Shown here: positions 1 through 8,157 of the stretch, in pieces | Layout: every line of letters starts with the position of its first letter | Numbering within the stretch: position 1 is the first letter of the stretch | Assembly: GCA_965183875.1 (NCBI GenBank) | Contig: CBCYMK010000023.1 | Span: 62,001 to 126,000, forward strand | DNA: 64,000 bases | Reading direction: 5' to 3' | From: UBA6772 sp965183875 | GTDB lineage: Bacteria > Bacteroidota > Bacteroidia > Flavobacteriales > UBA7430 | Made by a program: the position numbers and the translations under genes | Notes under the pieces: model-generated | What the model was told of the DNA's origin: nothing | Database searches by the model: none | Seen by the model: the letters and a program-made list of their open reading frames with translations, nothing else

Positions 1-1
1 T

Positions 2-52
2 TATAAGGGATTAATTCATATACACGATATTCTTAAAGAAGGAATTTATTAA
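2..52 (+). CDS. KpsF/KdsD-type arabinose-5-phosphate isomerase, C-terminal end only
   Basis: The first codons of the window read in frame as GLIHIHDILKEGIY and stop directly before the tatC start. This matches the end of the second CBS domain of KpsF/GutQ-type sugar-phosphate isomerases, which make arabinose 5-phosphate for Kdo and lipopolysaccharide. A kpsF-like gene directly upstream of tatC is a usual arrangement in Flavobacteriia. Only 16 residues are visible, so the call rests on the short match and the gene order. The rest lies outside the window. Confidence 0.6.
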   Translation, partial: YKGLIHIHDILKEGIY

Positions 53-874
53 ATGACTACACCTAAAACTGAAATGTCTTTCTTAGAACATTTAGGGGTC
101 TTGCGTGGACATCTAATACGTTCTGCTATTGCTGTACTTCTGTTTACGGTTCTTGCTTTTGTGAATAAAACAATTTTATTCGACCAGCTGTTATTGGCTT
201 CAAAAGAACCCGAATTTATTACATATAGGGCTTTGTGTAAAATTGCCGAGTGGTTGAGTTTAGGAGATGTTTTGTGTATTACCGAACAACCATTTATATT
301 AATGAATGTTGATATGTCTGGTCAATTTACCATGCATTTATGGGTTGCATTTATTGCAGGGATAATTATTGCATTTCCTTATTTAGTTTGGGAAATGTGG
401 CGCTTTATTAAACCTGCATTAAAATCCAAAGAAGCCAACTATACTTCAGGTGTAGTATTTGCTATTTCCTTTTTGTTTATGGTAGGGATTTCTTTTGGGT
501 ACTATATGATTGCTCCACTTTCAGTTAATTTCTTGGGTTCTTACCAGGTAAGTGAGATGGTTTCGAATCAAATTAATTTAAGCTCATTTATAAGTACGGT
601 TACTACGATTACTTTTGCTTGTGGTTTAATTTTTCAACTCCCTATAGTGGTTTATTTTTTAGCGAGTATGGAGTTAATCTCTCCAGAAATTATGAGAAAA
701 TTTAGGTCGCATGCTATCGTGGGCGCGCTTATAATTTCTTCTATTATTACTCCGCCAGATTTATCGAGTCAGATATTAGTTACGCTTCCGCTCTTGTTTT
801 TATACGAATTGAGTATTCATATAGCTAAGTTTGTACTTAAAAGATCCCAAAAGAAGAATGAAATTACGCGCTGA
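53..874 (+). CDS. tatC: Sec-independent protein translocase TatC
   Basis: TatC is the polytopic inner-membrane subunit of the twin-arginine translocase. It recognises RR signal peptides and exports folded proteins. The 273-residue product opens with the family's short cytoplasmic EMSFLEHLGVLR segment. It has about six hydrophobic stretches, with the conserved FPYLVWEMWRFIKPAL loop near residues 105-122 and the late SSIITPPD motif. The start follows the upstream isomerase stop with no gap, and its end overlaps lptB by 17 bases, so the three genes are probably co-transcribed. No tatA/E is seen in this window. Length and motifs are normal. Confidence 0.96.
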   Translation: MTTPKTEMSFLEHLGVLRGHLIRSAIAVLLFTVLAFVNKTILFDQLLLASKEPEFITYRALCKIAEWLSLGDVLCITEQPFILMNVDMSGQFTMHLWVAFIAGIIIAFPYLVWEMWRFIKPALKSKEANYTSGVVFAISFLFMVGISFGYYMIAPLSVNFLGSYQVSEMVSNQINLSSFISTVTTITFACGLIFQLPIVVYFLASMELISPEIMRKFRSHAIVGALIISSIITPPDLSSQILVTLPLLFLYELSIHIAKFVLKRSQKKNEITR

Positions 875-1598
875 GAAAATAATTAAAACTTATAAAGAGC
901 GCACCGTTGTAAAAGGGGTGAGTTTAGAAGTTAATCAAGGTGAGATTGTTGGTTTACTCGGTCCTAACGGTGCCGGAAAAACAACCTCTTTTTATATGAT
1001 TGTAGGTTTGATAAAACCTACCGAAGGAGCGGTCTATCTTGACGAGGAAGATATCACCAAGCAGCCTATGTATATTCGTGCTCAAAAAGGACTTGGTTAC
1101 TTGGCACAAGAAGCTTCTGTATTTAGGAAACTCTCTGTAGAAGATAATATAAAAGCTGTTCTAGAAATGACTCAGCTAAATAAAAAGGAGCAACAAGATA
1201 AACTTGAAGAATTATTAAACGAGTTTAGTTTACAACATATACGTAAAACACGTGGTGACTTATTGTCTGGTGGTGAACGACGTAGAACAGAGATTGCACG
1301 TGCTTTGGCTGTAAGTCCTAAGTTTATTTTATTAGATGAACCTTTTGCTGGGGTTGATCCAATTGCTGTTGAAGATATACAGTCGATCGTGTATCAGTTA
1401 AAAAAGAAAAATATTGGTATTTTAATTACCGACCATAATGTACAGGAAACACTCTCTATTACCGATAGAGCTTACTTGTTATTCGAAGGAAATATACTAA
1501 AGGCGGGTACGGCAGAAGAGCTGGCTGCTGATGAGCAAGTTCGTAGAGTGTACTTAGGGCAAAATTTTGTCTTGAATAAGTCGAAGGAACGTTCATAG
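858..1598 (+). CDS. lptB: LPS export ABC transporter ATP-binding protein LptB
   Basis: LptB is the cytoplasmic ATPase that drives LptFG extraction of lipopolysaccharide from the inner membrane. The 246-residue product has Walker A GPNGAGKTT (about residue 35), a Q-loop, signature LSGGERRR, Walker B FILLDEPFAGVDP and the H-loop in ITDHN. I chose the ATG at 858, giving MKLRAEKIIKTYKER, over an upstream TTG at 831. The shorter form matches normal LptB length and still overlaps tatC by 17 bases, which suggests translational coupling. Together with the upstream isomerase fragment it forms an LPS/envelope cluster. Confidence 0.95.
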   Translation: MKLRAEKIIKTYKERTVVKGVSLEVNQGEIVGLLGPNGAGKTTSFYMIVGLIKPTEGAVYLDEEDITKQPMYIRAQKGLGYLAQEASVFRKLSVEDNIKAVLEMTQLNKKEQQDKLEELLNEFSLQHIRKTRGDLLSGGERRRTEIARALAVSPKFILLDEPFAGVDPIAVEDIQSIVYQLKKKNIGILITDHNVQETLSITDRAYLLFEGNILKAGTAEELAADEQVRRVYLGQNFVLNKSKERS

Positions 1599-1753
1599 TA
1601 TTAGTTCTTTGTGGCAGGCTGGTTTATTTACCGATAGGTAGGGCTTGTTGAAGGGCATTGCGAATACTTTGGTCTTTTGAATGTAGTTTTTTTTATCAGT
1701 CAGCCTGTTTTTATCGTTCATAAGTTCTTCAAATTCCCTAAAATAGGTAGTTC

Positions 1754-1782
1754 AGCTTGTTCATAAGAACAAGCTTTTTTTT
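1754..1782 (+). terminator. Rho-independent terminator downstream of lptB
   Basis: A 9-bp perfect stem (AGCTTGTTC/GAACAAGCT) with an ATAA loop is followed by eight T. It closes a 150-base stretch after lptB in which I see no gene. The stem is AT-moderate but the structure is canonical. Confidence 0.85.
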
Positions 1783-1843
1783 GTAAAACGATTTTCAATT
1801 TATAGTAGATTAGTACTGTTAAAAAAACCATAAAATAATTGCT

Positions 1844-1996
1844 ATGTCAGATCTAAAAGAAAACGTAAAACTAACTACTTCATCTCAGGCACCACAAGAA
1901 GATTCATTTGACTCTTGGTTAGGAGATTTAGAAGAGAAAGAACAACCTCAGGCTTGCTCTATAGACAACCCTGATTGTGAGGCTTGCGGAAGCTAA
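1844..1996 (+). CDS. 50-residue small protein with a cysteine-rich C-terminal tail
   Basis: A 50-codon ORF lies in its own transcription unit, with a terminator on each side. The first 37 residues are polar and acidic and contain one hydrophobic patch, SFDSWLGDLEE. The last 13 are CSIDNPDCEACGS, with cysteines at 38, 45 and 48. No signal peptide or membrane segment is seen. The tail resembles the swinging redox-cysteine tail at the C terminus of many class I ribonucleotide reductase large subunits; this is from memory of the family, not a search. An in-frame stop lies shortly upstream, so it is not the end of a longer gene in this frame. The function is unknown. Redox carrier, metal-binding peptide and peptide precursor are all possible. 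Isolation by terminators and sensible amino-acid composition support it being real. Confidence 0.6.
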   Translation: MSDLKENVKLTTSSQAPQEDSFDSWLGDLEEKEQPQACSIDNPDCEACGS

Positions 1997-2016
1997 TAAG
2001 CCTATATATTCCTTAC

Positions 2017-2044
2017 AAAGAGTTCATTTTTGAACTCTTTTTTT
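2017..2044 (+). terminator. Rho-independent terminator of the 50-residue gene
   Basis: A 10-bp perfect stem (AAAGAGTTCA/TGAACTCTTT) with a TTTT loop is followed by a T run. It starts 20 bases after the stop of the small gene, which supports that gene being a discrete transcription unit. Confidence 0.88.
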
Positions 2045-2105
2045 GTTTGCCATTATTTGGAATGAAACTTGTTAAGTGTGGACAAGGTATTTAATGACTA
2101 ATAAG

Positions 2106-2113
2106 TATCTTTG
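2106..2113 (+). promoter_or_regulatory. Bacteroidota -7 promoter element of the TonB-dependent receptor gene
   Basis: TATCTTTG matches the Bacteroidota -7 consensus TAnnTTTG and lies 20 bases upstream of the ATG at 2133. A GTG-initiated reading from 2076 would start upstream of the expected transcription start, so this element supports the 2133 start. Confidence 0.6.
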
Positions 2114-2132
2114 CCCATCGAAAAAATACATT

Positions 2133-4430
2133 ATGAATAGATTATTACTTTTTGTACTTGCTTTAGTGAGTTCAGTACAACTTTTAGCACAGGTAGGAAC
2201 CATACGTGGATTTGTTTACGAAGATGAGTCTGGAGAGCCTGCAATGTTTTCTAATATTGTTCTCGATGGAACGAAAATCGGTGCTGTGACAGATGTAAAT
2301 GGTTTTTTCAATTTATCGAAAGTTCCAGCAGGTTCGTACACTATTTCTGTTTCTTATATAGGTTTCGATCCTATGTCTTCTACTGTAGTCGTTGAAGCAA
2401 ATAAAATTGTTAATCAGAAATTTCACTTAAAAGAATCGAGTATACAGCTAAATACAGTTCAGCTTTCTGCTGAGCGTCAGGAAGCGAAAACGAGTGTGAA
2501 TACTTCAGTAGTAAAACTTACTTCTAAGTCTTTAAAGAAATTACCATCTATTGGTGGAGAACCAGATTTAGCACAGTTTCTACAGGTTATTCCTGGGGTA
2601 GTATTTACAGGTGACCAAGGTGGGCAATTGTATATTCGTGGGGGTGCTCCTATACACAACGTTGTTTTATTAGATGGAATGATATTGTATAATGCTTTTC
2701 ACTCCATAGGTTTATTTTCTGTGTTTGATACAGATGTTATTAAAACGGCTGATGTTTATACAGGTGGTTTTAGTGCAGAGTATGGGGGGCGTATATCTTC
2801 TGTTGTAGATATAAAAACCCGCGATGGGAATAAAAAACGCTTAAAGGGAAAGGTTGCCGCTTCAACTTTTGGAGCTAAATTATTACTTGAAGGTCCAATC
2901 TTTAAGCAAAAAGAAAATGGTGCCAGTAGCTCTTTTATTTTGTCAACTAAAACTTCTTATATTGATAAAACTTCTCAAAATATATACGCTTATGTTGGGG
3001 AAGATGGACTGCCTTATAGCTTTTTAGATATTTATGGGAAAGCTTCTTTTGTAGGTTCTAACGGGAGTAAAATAAACCTATTTGGTTTTAATTATGGCGA
3101 CGATGTACGTTATTCTTCGCTCACGAATTTTAATTGGAAGTCTACCGGTTTTGGGACCAATTTCATTTTAATTCCTAGTGGGTCTAGCATGCTAGTAGAA
3201 GGTAATTTCGCCTATTCTACCTACGCTACCGAACAAACAAATTTTGAGGCTAAACCAAAAAATAGCTCAATAGGTGGGTTTAATATGGGCTTAGATTTTA
3301 CTACTTTCTTAGAAGGAGACAATCAAATTAAATACGGTTTAGAGGTTTTGGGATTCGGAAACACTTTAAGTTTTCACACCCCATCAAATATTAAAATATC
3401 TCACAACGACAATACCACCGAATTTGCAGGTTTTGTAAAGTACAAACACGTAGGTTCTCGTTTGTTACTTGAGCCTAGCTTGCGATACCATTCTTATACC
3501 TCCTTAGGAGAGTCTTCTGTAGAACCTCGTTTAGGTTTGAAATATAATATTACAGAAAACTTAAGACTTAAGTCCTCTGCTGGTTTATTCTCTCAAAATC
3601 TAGTTGCTGTAACAACGGGGAAAGAAGTAGTGAATTTATTCCAAGGGTATATATCGAGTACTACTAACTTACCTGAATATATAAATGGAGAAGAAAGAGT
3701 TTCTTATTTGCAAAAAGCAAAACATTTAATTGTTGGATTAGAGCTTGACTTAAATGAAAGATGGACAGTTAACGTTGAAGGGTATCTTAAAGATTTTGGG
3801 CAGTTAATAAACTTAAATAGAAATAAGTTACACGAAGACAATACTTATAGTGAAGATATTGCAGACGAACTAAAGAAAGATTTTATTGTAGAGACTGGTT
3901 TAGCTAAAGGGGTAGACTTTTTAGTTAAATACAACGATCAAAGCTCTAGCCTATGGATGGTTTACTCATTAGGTAAGGTTAGTAAGACTGATGCTTTGGG
4001 TACCTATGCACCCCACTACGACCGTAGACATAATGTGAATATAGTTGCCTCTCATGTATTTGGTAAGAACAAATCGTGGACCTTCGACATGCGTTGGAAC
4101 TACGGGTCTGGATTTCCTTTTACAGAAACGCAAGGCTATTACGAGAATATGAATTTTGAAAATGGTATCGCCACAAATATTACCGAGTCTAATGGCGATT
4201 TAGGGGTTTACTATGCTGAGTACAATAAGGGGCAGATGCCTTCGTATCACCGTTTAGATGCCTCACTAAAAAAACAAATTAAGTTTTCTAAAACGAGTAT
4301 TCTCGAAACCTCTTTAGGAATAAGTAATCTTTATAATAGGGCGAATATTTTCTATTATGATCAGATAACCGATTCTAGAATTGATCAACTACCTTTTATG
4401 CCTAGTTTAGGGGTAAATTGGCAGTTTTAA
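2133..4430 (+). CDS. TonB-dependent receptor with N-terminal carboxypeptidase-like domain
   Basis: The 765-residue outer-membrane transporter begins with a signal peptide (MNRLLLFVLALVSSVQLLAQ). A carboxypeptidase-regulatory-like beta-sandwich follows (GTIRGFVYEDESGEPA...), about residues 21-110. Next comes a plug domain with the typical PDLAQFLQVIPGV...YIRGGAPIHNVVLLDGM stretch, then a long beta-barrel ending in an aromatic residue (LGVNWQF). The substrate cannot be read from the sequence. There is no adjacent SusD, so it is not a SusCD polysaccharide locus; a metal or small-ligand receptor is more likely. It has its own promoter, and pyrG follows with a separate promoter. Confidence 0.9.
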   Translation: MNRLLLFVLALVSSVQLLAQVGTIRGFVYEDESGEPAMFSNIVLDGTKIGAVTDVNGFFNLSKVPAGSYTISVSYIGFDPMSSTVVVEANKIVNQKFHLKESSIQLNTVQLSAERQEAKTSVNTSVVKLTSKSLKKLPSIGGEPDLAQFLQVIPGVVFTGDQGGQLYIRGGAPIHNVVLLDGMILYNAFHSIGLFSVFDTDVIKTADVYTGGFSAEYGGRISSVVDIKTRDGNKKRLKGKVAASTFGAKLLLEGPIFKQKENGASSSFILSTKTSYIDKTSQNIYAYVGEDGLPYSFLDIYGKASFVGSNGSKINLFGFNYGDDVRYSSLTNFNWKSTGFGTNFILIPSGSSMLVEGNFAYSTYATEQTNFEAKPKNSSIGGFNMGLDFTTFLEGDNQIKYGLEVLGFGNTLSFHTPSNIKISHNDNTTEFAGFVKYKHVGSRLLLEPSLRYHSYTSLGESSVEPRLGLKYNITENLRLKSSAGLFSQNLVAVTTGKEVVNLFQGYISSTTNLPEYINGEERVSYLQKAKHLIVGLELDLNERWTVNVEGYLKDFGQLINLNRNKLHEDNTYSEDIADELKKDFIVETGLAKGVDFLVKYNDQSSSLWMVYSLGKVSKTDALGTYAPHYDRRHNVNIVASHVFGKNKSWTFDMRWNYGSGFPFTETQGYYENMNFENGIATNITESNGDLGVYYAEYNKGQMPSYHRLDASLKKQIKFSKTSILETSLGISNLYNRANIFYYDQITDSRIDQLPFMPSLGVNWQF

Positions 4431-4468
4431 AAAAGTAGAATTTCCTTTTTCTACTGCTCGATTATTTA

Positions 4469-4476
4469 TAATTTTG
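4469..4476 (+). promoter_or_regulatory. Bacteroidota -7 promoter element of pyrG
   Basis: TAATTTTG followed by CAAAG fits the TAnnTTTG consensus, 45 bases upstream of the pyrG start. It is the only such match in the spacer between the receptor and pyrG. Confidence 0.5.
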
Positions 4477-4521
4477 CAAAGTTGTTTGAAACAATTTAAC
4501 CCAAGAAAATAGTCTTATTTA

Positions 4522-6129
4522 ATGGCTTCAGCTAAATACGTATTTGTAACAGGTGGTGTAACATCATCTTTAGGAAAAGGAATTATTTCGGCTTCATTAG
4601 CTACCCTTTTACAGAGTAGAGGATTAAGAGTAACGATTCAAAAATTCGATCCTTATTTAAACGTTGACCCTGGTACATTGAACCCTTATGAGCATGGTGA
4701 ATGTTACGTTACTGAAGATGGAGCTGAAACTGATTTAGATCTTGGTCACTATGAGCGTTTCATGAATCATCCTACTTCGCAGGCAAATAATGTTACCACA
4801 GGTAGAATATACCAATCGGTAATACAAAAAGAGCGTAGGGGTGACTTCTTAGGGAAAACTGTTCAGGTAATTCCTCATATCACTAATGAGATTAAAGAGC
4901 GTATGCAAATCCTTGGGAATTCTGGGGATTACGATGTTATTATTACCGAGATTGGTGGTACTGTAGGAGATATAGAGTCGTTACCTTATGTAGAGACAGT
5001 ACGTCAGATGTGTTGGGAAAAACCTTCAGACTGTGCGGTTGTCCACCTAACACTTGTTCCTTATTTAGCTGCAGCAGGAGAATTAAAAACTAAACCTACT
5101 CAACACTCGGTAAAACAATTACAAGAGTCGGGGGTTTTCCCTGATGTATTGGTTTGTAGAACGGAACACGATATCAATCAAGAAATGCGCAGAAAACTTG
5201 CTCTTTTCTGTAACGTTCAAACCGAAGCTGTTATACAATCTATAGACGCTGCTACTATTTATAATGTACCTCGTTTAATGAAAGAAGAGCAACTGGATAA
5301 AGTTGTGCTTAAAAAATTAGGCTTAGACAATTCTGGGGAAGCTGATGTAGCCCACTGGGATGAGTTTGTGCATAATTTGAATAACCCTAAAGATACCGTT
5401 GAAATAGCTTTAGTAGGGAAATATGTGGAATTGAAAGATTCTTATAAATCGATCTCTGAAGCTTTTATCCACGCTAGCTCAAATACACGATGTAAAGTTA
5501 ATTTACACTGGATTCACTCTGAGAAGTTAACTGAAGATTCAGCAGCAGAGACCTTTAAAGGAATGGATGCTATATTAGTAGCTCCTGGATTTGGTTCTCG
5601 TGGTATAGACGGGAAACTACACGCTGTTCGTTATGCAAGAGAAAGTAATACTCCATTCTTAGGGATTTGTTTGGGAATGCAAGCTTCAGTAATAGAATAT
5701 GCTAGAAACGTTCTTAGTTTTACTGATGCACATTCTGCAGAGATGAATCCCGATAGTAAATACCCCGTAATTGATATTATGGAAGAGCAAAAGAAAATAA
5801 CCAATATGGGTGGTACCATGCGTTTAGGTGCTTGTGCTTGTGATTTAATTGAAGGCTCTATTGCACACCAAGTGTACGGTGATTTACATATTAACGAGCG
5901 ACATCGTCACAGATATGAGTTTAATAGTAAATACCTATTAGATTTTGAATCTGCTGGAATGAAAGCTACTGGAGTTAACCCTGAAACAGGATTGGTTGAG
6001 ATCGTTGAAATACCAACACACCCTTGGTTTGTAGGTGTTCAGTTTCACCCAGAATATAAAAGTACCGTTGCTAACCCTCATCCATTATTTGTGAGTTTCG
6101 TTAATGCAGCACTAAAGAATAAAGCTTAA
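4522..6129 (+). CDS. pyrG: CTP synthase
   Basis: CTP synthase makes CTP from UTP, ATP and glutamine in the last step of pyrimidine nucleotide synthesis. The 535-residue protein has the N-terminal synthase domain beginning YVFVTGGVTSSLGKGI, with the P-loop-like nucleotide site. The C-terminal class I glutamine amidotransferase domain has nucleophile Cys in LGICLGMQ (about residue 383) and the later HPWFVGVQFHPE catalytic His/Glu motif. Length is normal. It lies four bases upstream of yidC, an operon pairing common in Flavobacteriia. Confidence 0.98.
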   Translation: MASAKYVFVTGGVTSSLGKGIISASLATLLQSRGLRVTIQKFDPYLNVDPGTLNPYEHGECYVTEDGAETDLDLGHYERFMNHPTSQANNVTTGRIYQSVIQKERRGDFLGKTVQVIPHITNEIKERMQILGNSGDYDVIITEIGGTVGDIESLPYVETVRQMCWEKPSDCAVVHLTLVPYLAAAGELKTKPTQHSVKQLQESGVFPDVLVCRTEHDINQEMRRKLALFCNVQTEAVIQSIDAATIYNVPRLMKEEQLDKVVLKKLGLDNSGEADVAHWDEFVHNLNNPKDTVEIALVGKYVELKDSYKSISEAFIHASSNTRCKVNLHWIHSEKLTEDSAAETFKGMDAILVAPGFGSRGIDGKLHAVRYARESNTPFLGICLGMQASVIEYARNVLSFTDAHSAEMNPDSKYPVIDIMEEQKKITNMGGTMRLGACACDLIEGSIAHQVYGDLHINERHRHRYEFNSKYLLDFESAGMKATGVNPETGLVEIVEIPTHPWFVGVQFHPEYKSTVANPHPLFVSFVNAALKNKA

Positions 6130-6133
6130 ATAA

Positions 6134-7963
6134 ATGTTACAACAAGAGAAAAAAACCGATTATAATTCGGTAATTGGATTTGCACTTATCGGAATAATTT
6201 TATTTTGGTTTTTAAATAATCAAGCTAAAATTGATGAGTCTGAAAGACTAGCAAATACAGAAGTTGTAGCTGATGTAGTAGAAGTTTCTTCTGCTTCTGA
6301 TACTACAATCTCCATTACAGAAACTAGTTCTGACTCTTTAGTTTCTGCACATCTAGTAGAGGCATACGGTGCATTTGCTAGTGCAGCAAGTAAGCAAGAT
6401 AATTCAGAGAAGTTTGTTCTCGAAAACGAACTTGTCAAAGTAGAACTCGCTGCTAAAGGTGCTCGTGTTACCTCTGTATTTTTAAAAGAATACCAAACTT
6501 ACGACTCACTTCCAGTAAATCTACTTAGAGAAGACTCATCCTCATTCAATTTAACTTTTTGGTCACAAAACCGCCGCTTACAAACCGCTGATTTCGTGTT
6601 CGAAACAAATGAATCTACGGTAGGAGATAAGCAGGTTCTTTCAATGCGTTTAAACGTTGAAGAAGGCAAGTATTTAGAGTTTGCTTATTCTTTAGAACCA
6701 AATTCGTATAAGGTTGAACAAACGGTAAACTTGATTGGCTTAGATGGGCTTGTACAAGCACAGAACCCTATCGAATTAGATTGGTCTGTTAGAGTTCCTA
6801 GACAAGAGAAAAATAGAGATAATGAAGCTATGAATACCTCGGCTTATTATTTTGTTGACGGTGAGATTGATTATTTATCCTCTACTTCTGATGATTCTGA
6901 AAGAGTTTTAAATACAGATTGGATTGCTGTAAAATCACAGTATTTCTCTACGGCTTTGACTTCTTCAGACCTAGGAAAAGAAATTGAGCTTTCTACCGTT
7001 GCTCATCCTAATTCTGACAACTACCTAAAAACGATTTCTGCTTCTACTGATTTAAGATATGAAGGTGGTACTAGTTCTTATTCGATGGATTGGTTTTTTG
7101 TCCCTAATCATGTGAAAACACTAAAATCGTTTGATAATGGTTTAGAAGAATTAGTTCCTTTAGGATGGAGTATTATTGGTTGGATTAATAAGTACATCGT
7201 AATAAATATTTTTAATGCTTTCGAAAGCTGGGGAATAAACTACGGTATTATTATCCTACTAATGGCCTTACTTATTAAAATGGCTTTGTTTCCATTTACG
7301 TATAAGTCCTATACCTCAATGGCAAAAATGCGTGTGTTAAAACCACAAATCGATGCTATTAACGAGAAGTATGAAGACCAAATGAAGCGTCAACAAGAAA
7401 CGATGTCTTTATACAAACAAACAGGGGTGAGTCCTTTAGGTGGATGTATACCTATGTTATTTCAAATGCCAATTTTATTTGCCTTATTTAAATTCTTCCC
7501 TTCGTCTATAGAACTACGTCAGCAAGGCTTCCTTTGGGCTACCGATTTATCTACCTACGACTCTATATTCGATTTAGGTTTCAGTATTCCTTTTTATGGC
7601 GACCACGTAAGTTTATTTACCTTACTTATGACGGTTACTACAGTTTTACAAATGAAATTTAGTAACAGTATGTCCTCATCTAGTGCACAAATGCCACAGA
7701 TGAAATATATGATGTACCTAATGCCTGTAATTTTCTTAGGAGTGATGAATAATTATGCTGCGGCATTGAGTTATTACTACTTCTTGGCCAACCTTATTAC
7801 TTTTGCTCAGCAAAAAATTATTGCGGGTATGACAGACGATTCTGCTCTATTGGCGAAGATGGAAGCTAAAAAGGAAGTAACTCCTAAAAAAGGGAAATCT
7901 AAGTTTCAAGCTCGATTAGAAAATATGATGAAAGAGCAGCAGGAAGCAAAAAAGAAAAAGTAA
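6134..7963 (+). CDS. yidC: Membrane protein insertase YidC
   Basis: YidC inserts and folds inner-membrane proteins, with or without SecYEG. The 609-residue product has an N-terminal transmembrane helix (about residues 13-27) and a large periplasmic beta-supersandwich domain. A conserved 60-kDa IMP core follows from about residue 365, with several membrane helices including the SPLGGCIPMLFQMPILFALF segment, which carries the family's GC and P residues. A basic, lysine-rich tail ends the protein and probably contacts the ribosome. The start is ATG four bases after the pyrG stop, so the two are almost certainly one transcript. Confidence 0.96.
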   Translation: MLQQEKKTDYNSVIGFALIGIILFWFLNNQAKIDESERLANTEVVADVVEVSSASDTTISITETSSDSLVSAHLVEAYGAFASAASKQDNSEKFVLENELVKVELAAKGARVTSVFLKEYQTYDSLPVNLLREDSSSFNLTFWSQNRRLQTADFVFETNESTVGDKQVLSMRLNVEEGKYLEFAYSLEPNSYKVEQTVNLIGLDGLVQAQNPIELDWSVRVPRQEKNRDNEAMNTSAYYFVDGEIDYLSSTSDDSERVLNTDWIAVKSQYFSTALTSSDLGKEIELSTVAHPNSDNYLKTISASTDLRYEGGTSSYSMDWFFVPNHVKTLKSFDNGLEELVPLGWSIIGWINKYIVINIFNAFESWGINYGIIILLMALLIKMALFPFTYKSYTSMAKMRVLKPQIDAINEKYEDQMKRQQETMSLYKQTGVSPLGGCIPMLFQMPILFALFKFFPSSIELRQQGFLWATDLSTYDSIFDLGFSIPFYGDHVSLFTLLMTVTTVLQMKFSNSMSSSSAQMPQMKYMMYLMPVIFLGVMNNYAAALSYYYFLANLITFAQQKIIAGMTDDSALLAKMEAKKEVTPKKGKSKFQARLENMMKEQQEAKKKK

Positions 7964-7981
7964 TTTTTCTATATATTCTAC

Positions 7982-8013
7982 AAAAGGACAATCTGAAAAG
8001 ATTGTCCTTTTTT
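7982..8013 (+). terminator. Terminator of the pyrG-yidC unit
   Basis: An 11- to 12-bp stem (AAAGGACAATC/GATTGTCCTTT) with a TGAAAA loop is followed by a T run, 18 bases after the yidC stop. The A run on the other side could make it bidirectional, but no convergent gene is present. Confidence 0.9.
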
Positions 8014-8157
8014 ATTTAAAATAATTTCAATTATTATTAGTTAGTAGTTTGTGGTGGACTATAAATCGAAATTAACTATCTATCGTTCATAAGTTCATGC
8101 GATTAATGTGAACTCCACACATTAGTTTTTATATTTTTAAGGCTTAAACACTACATA

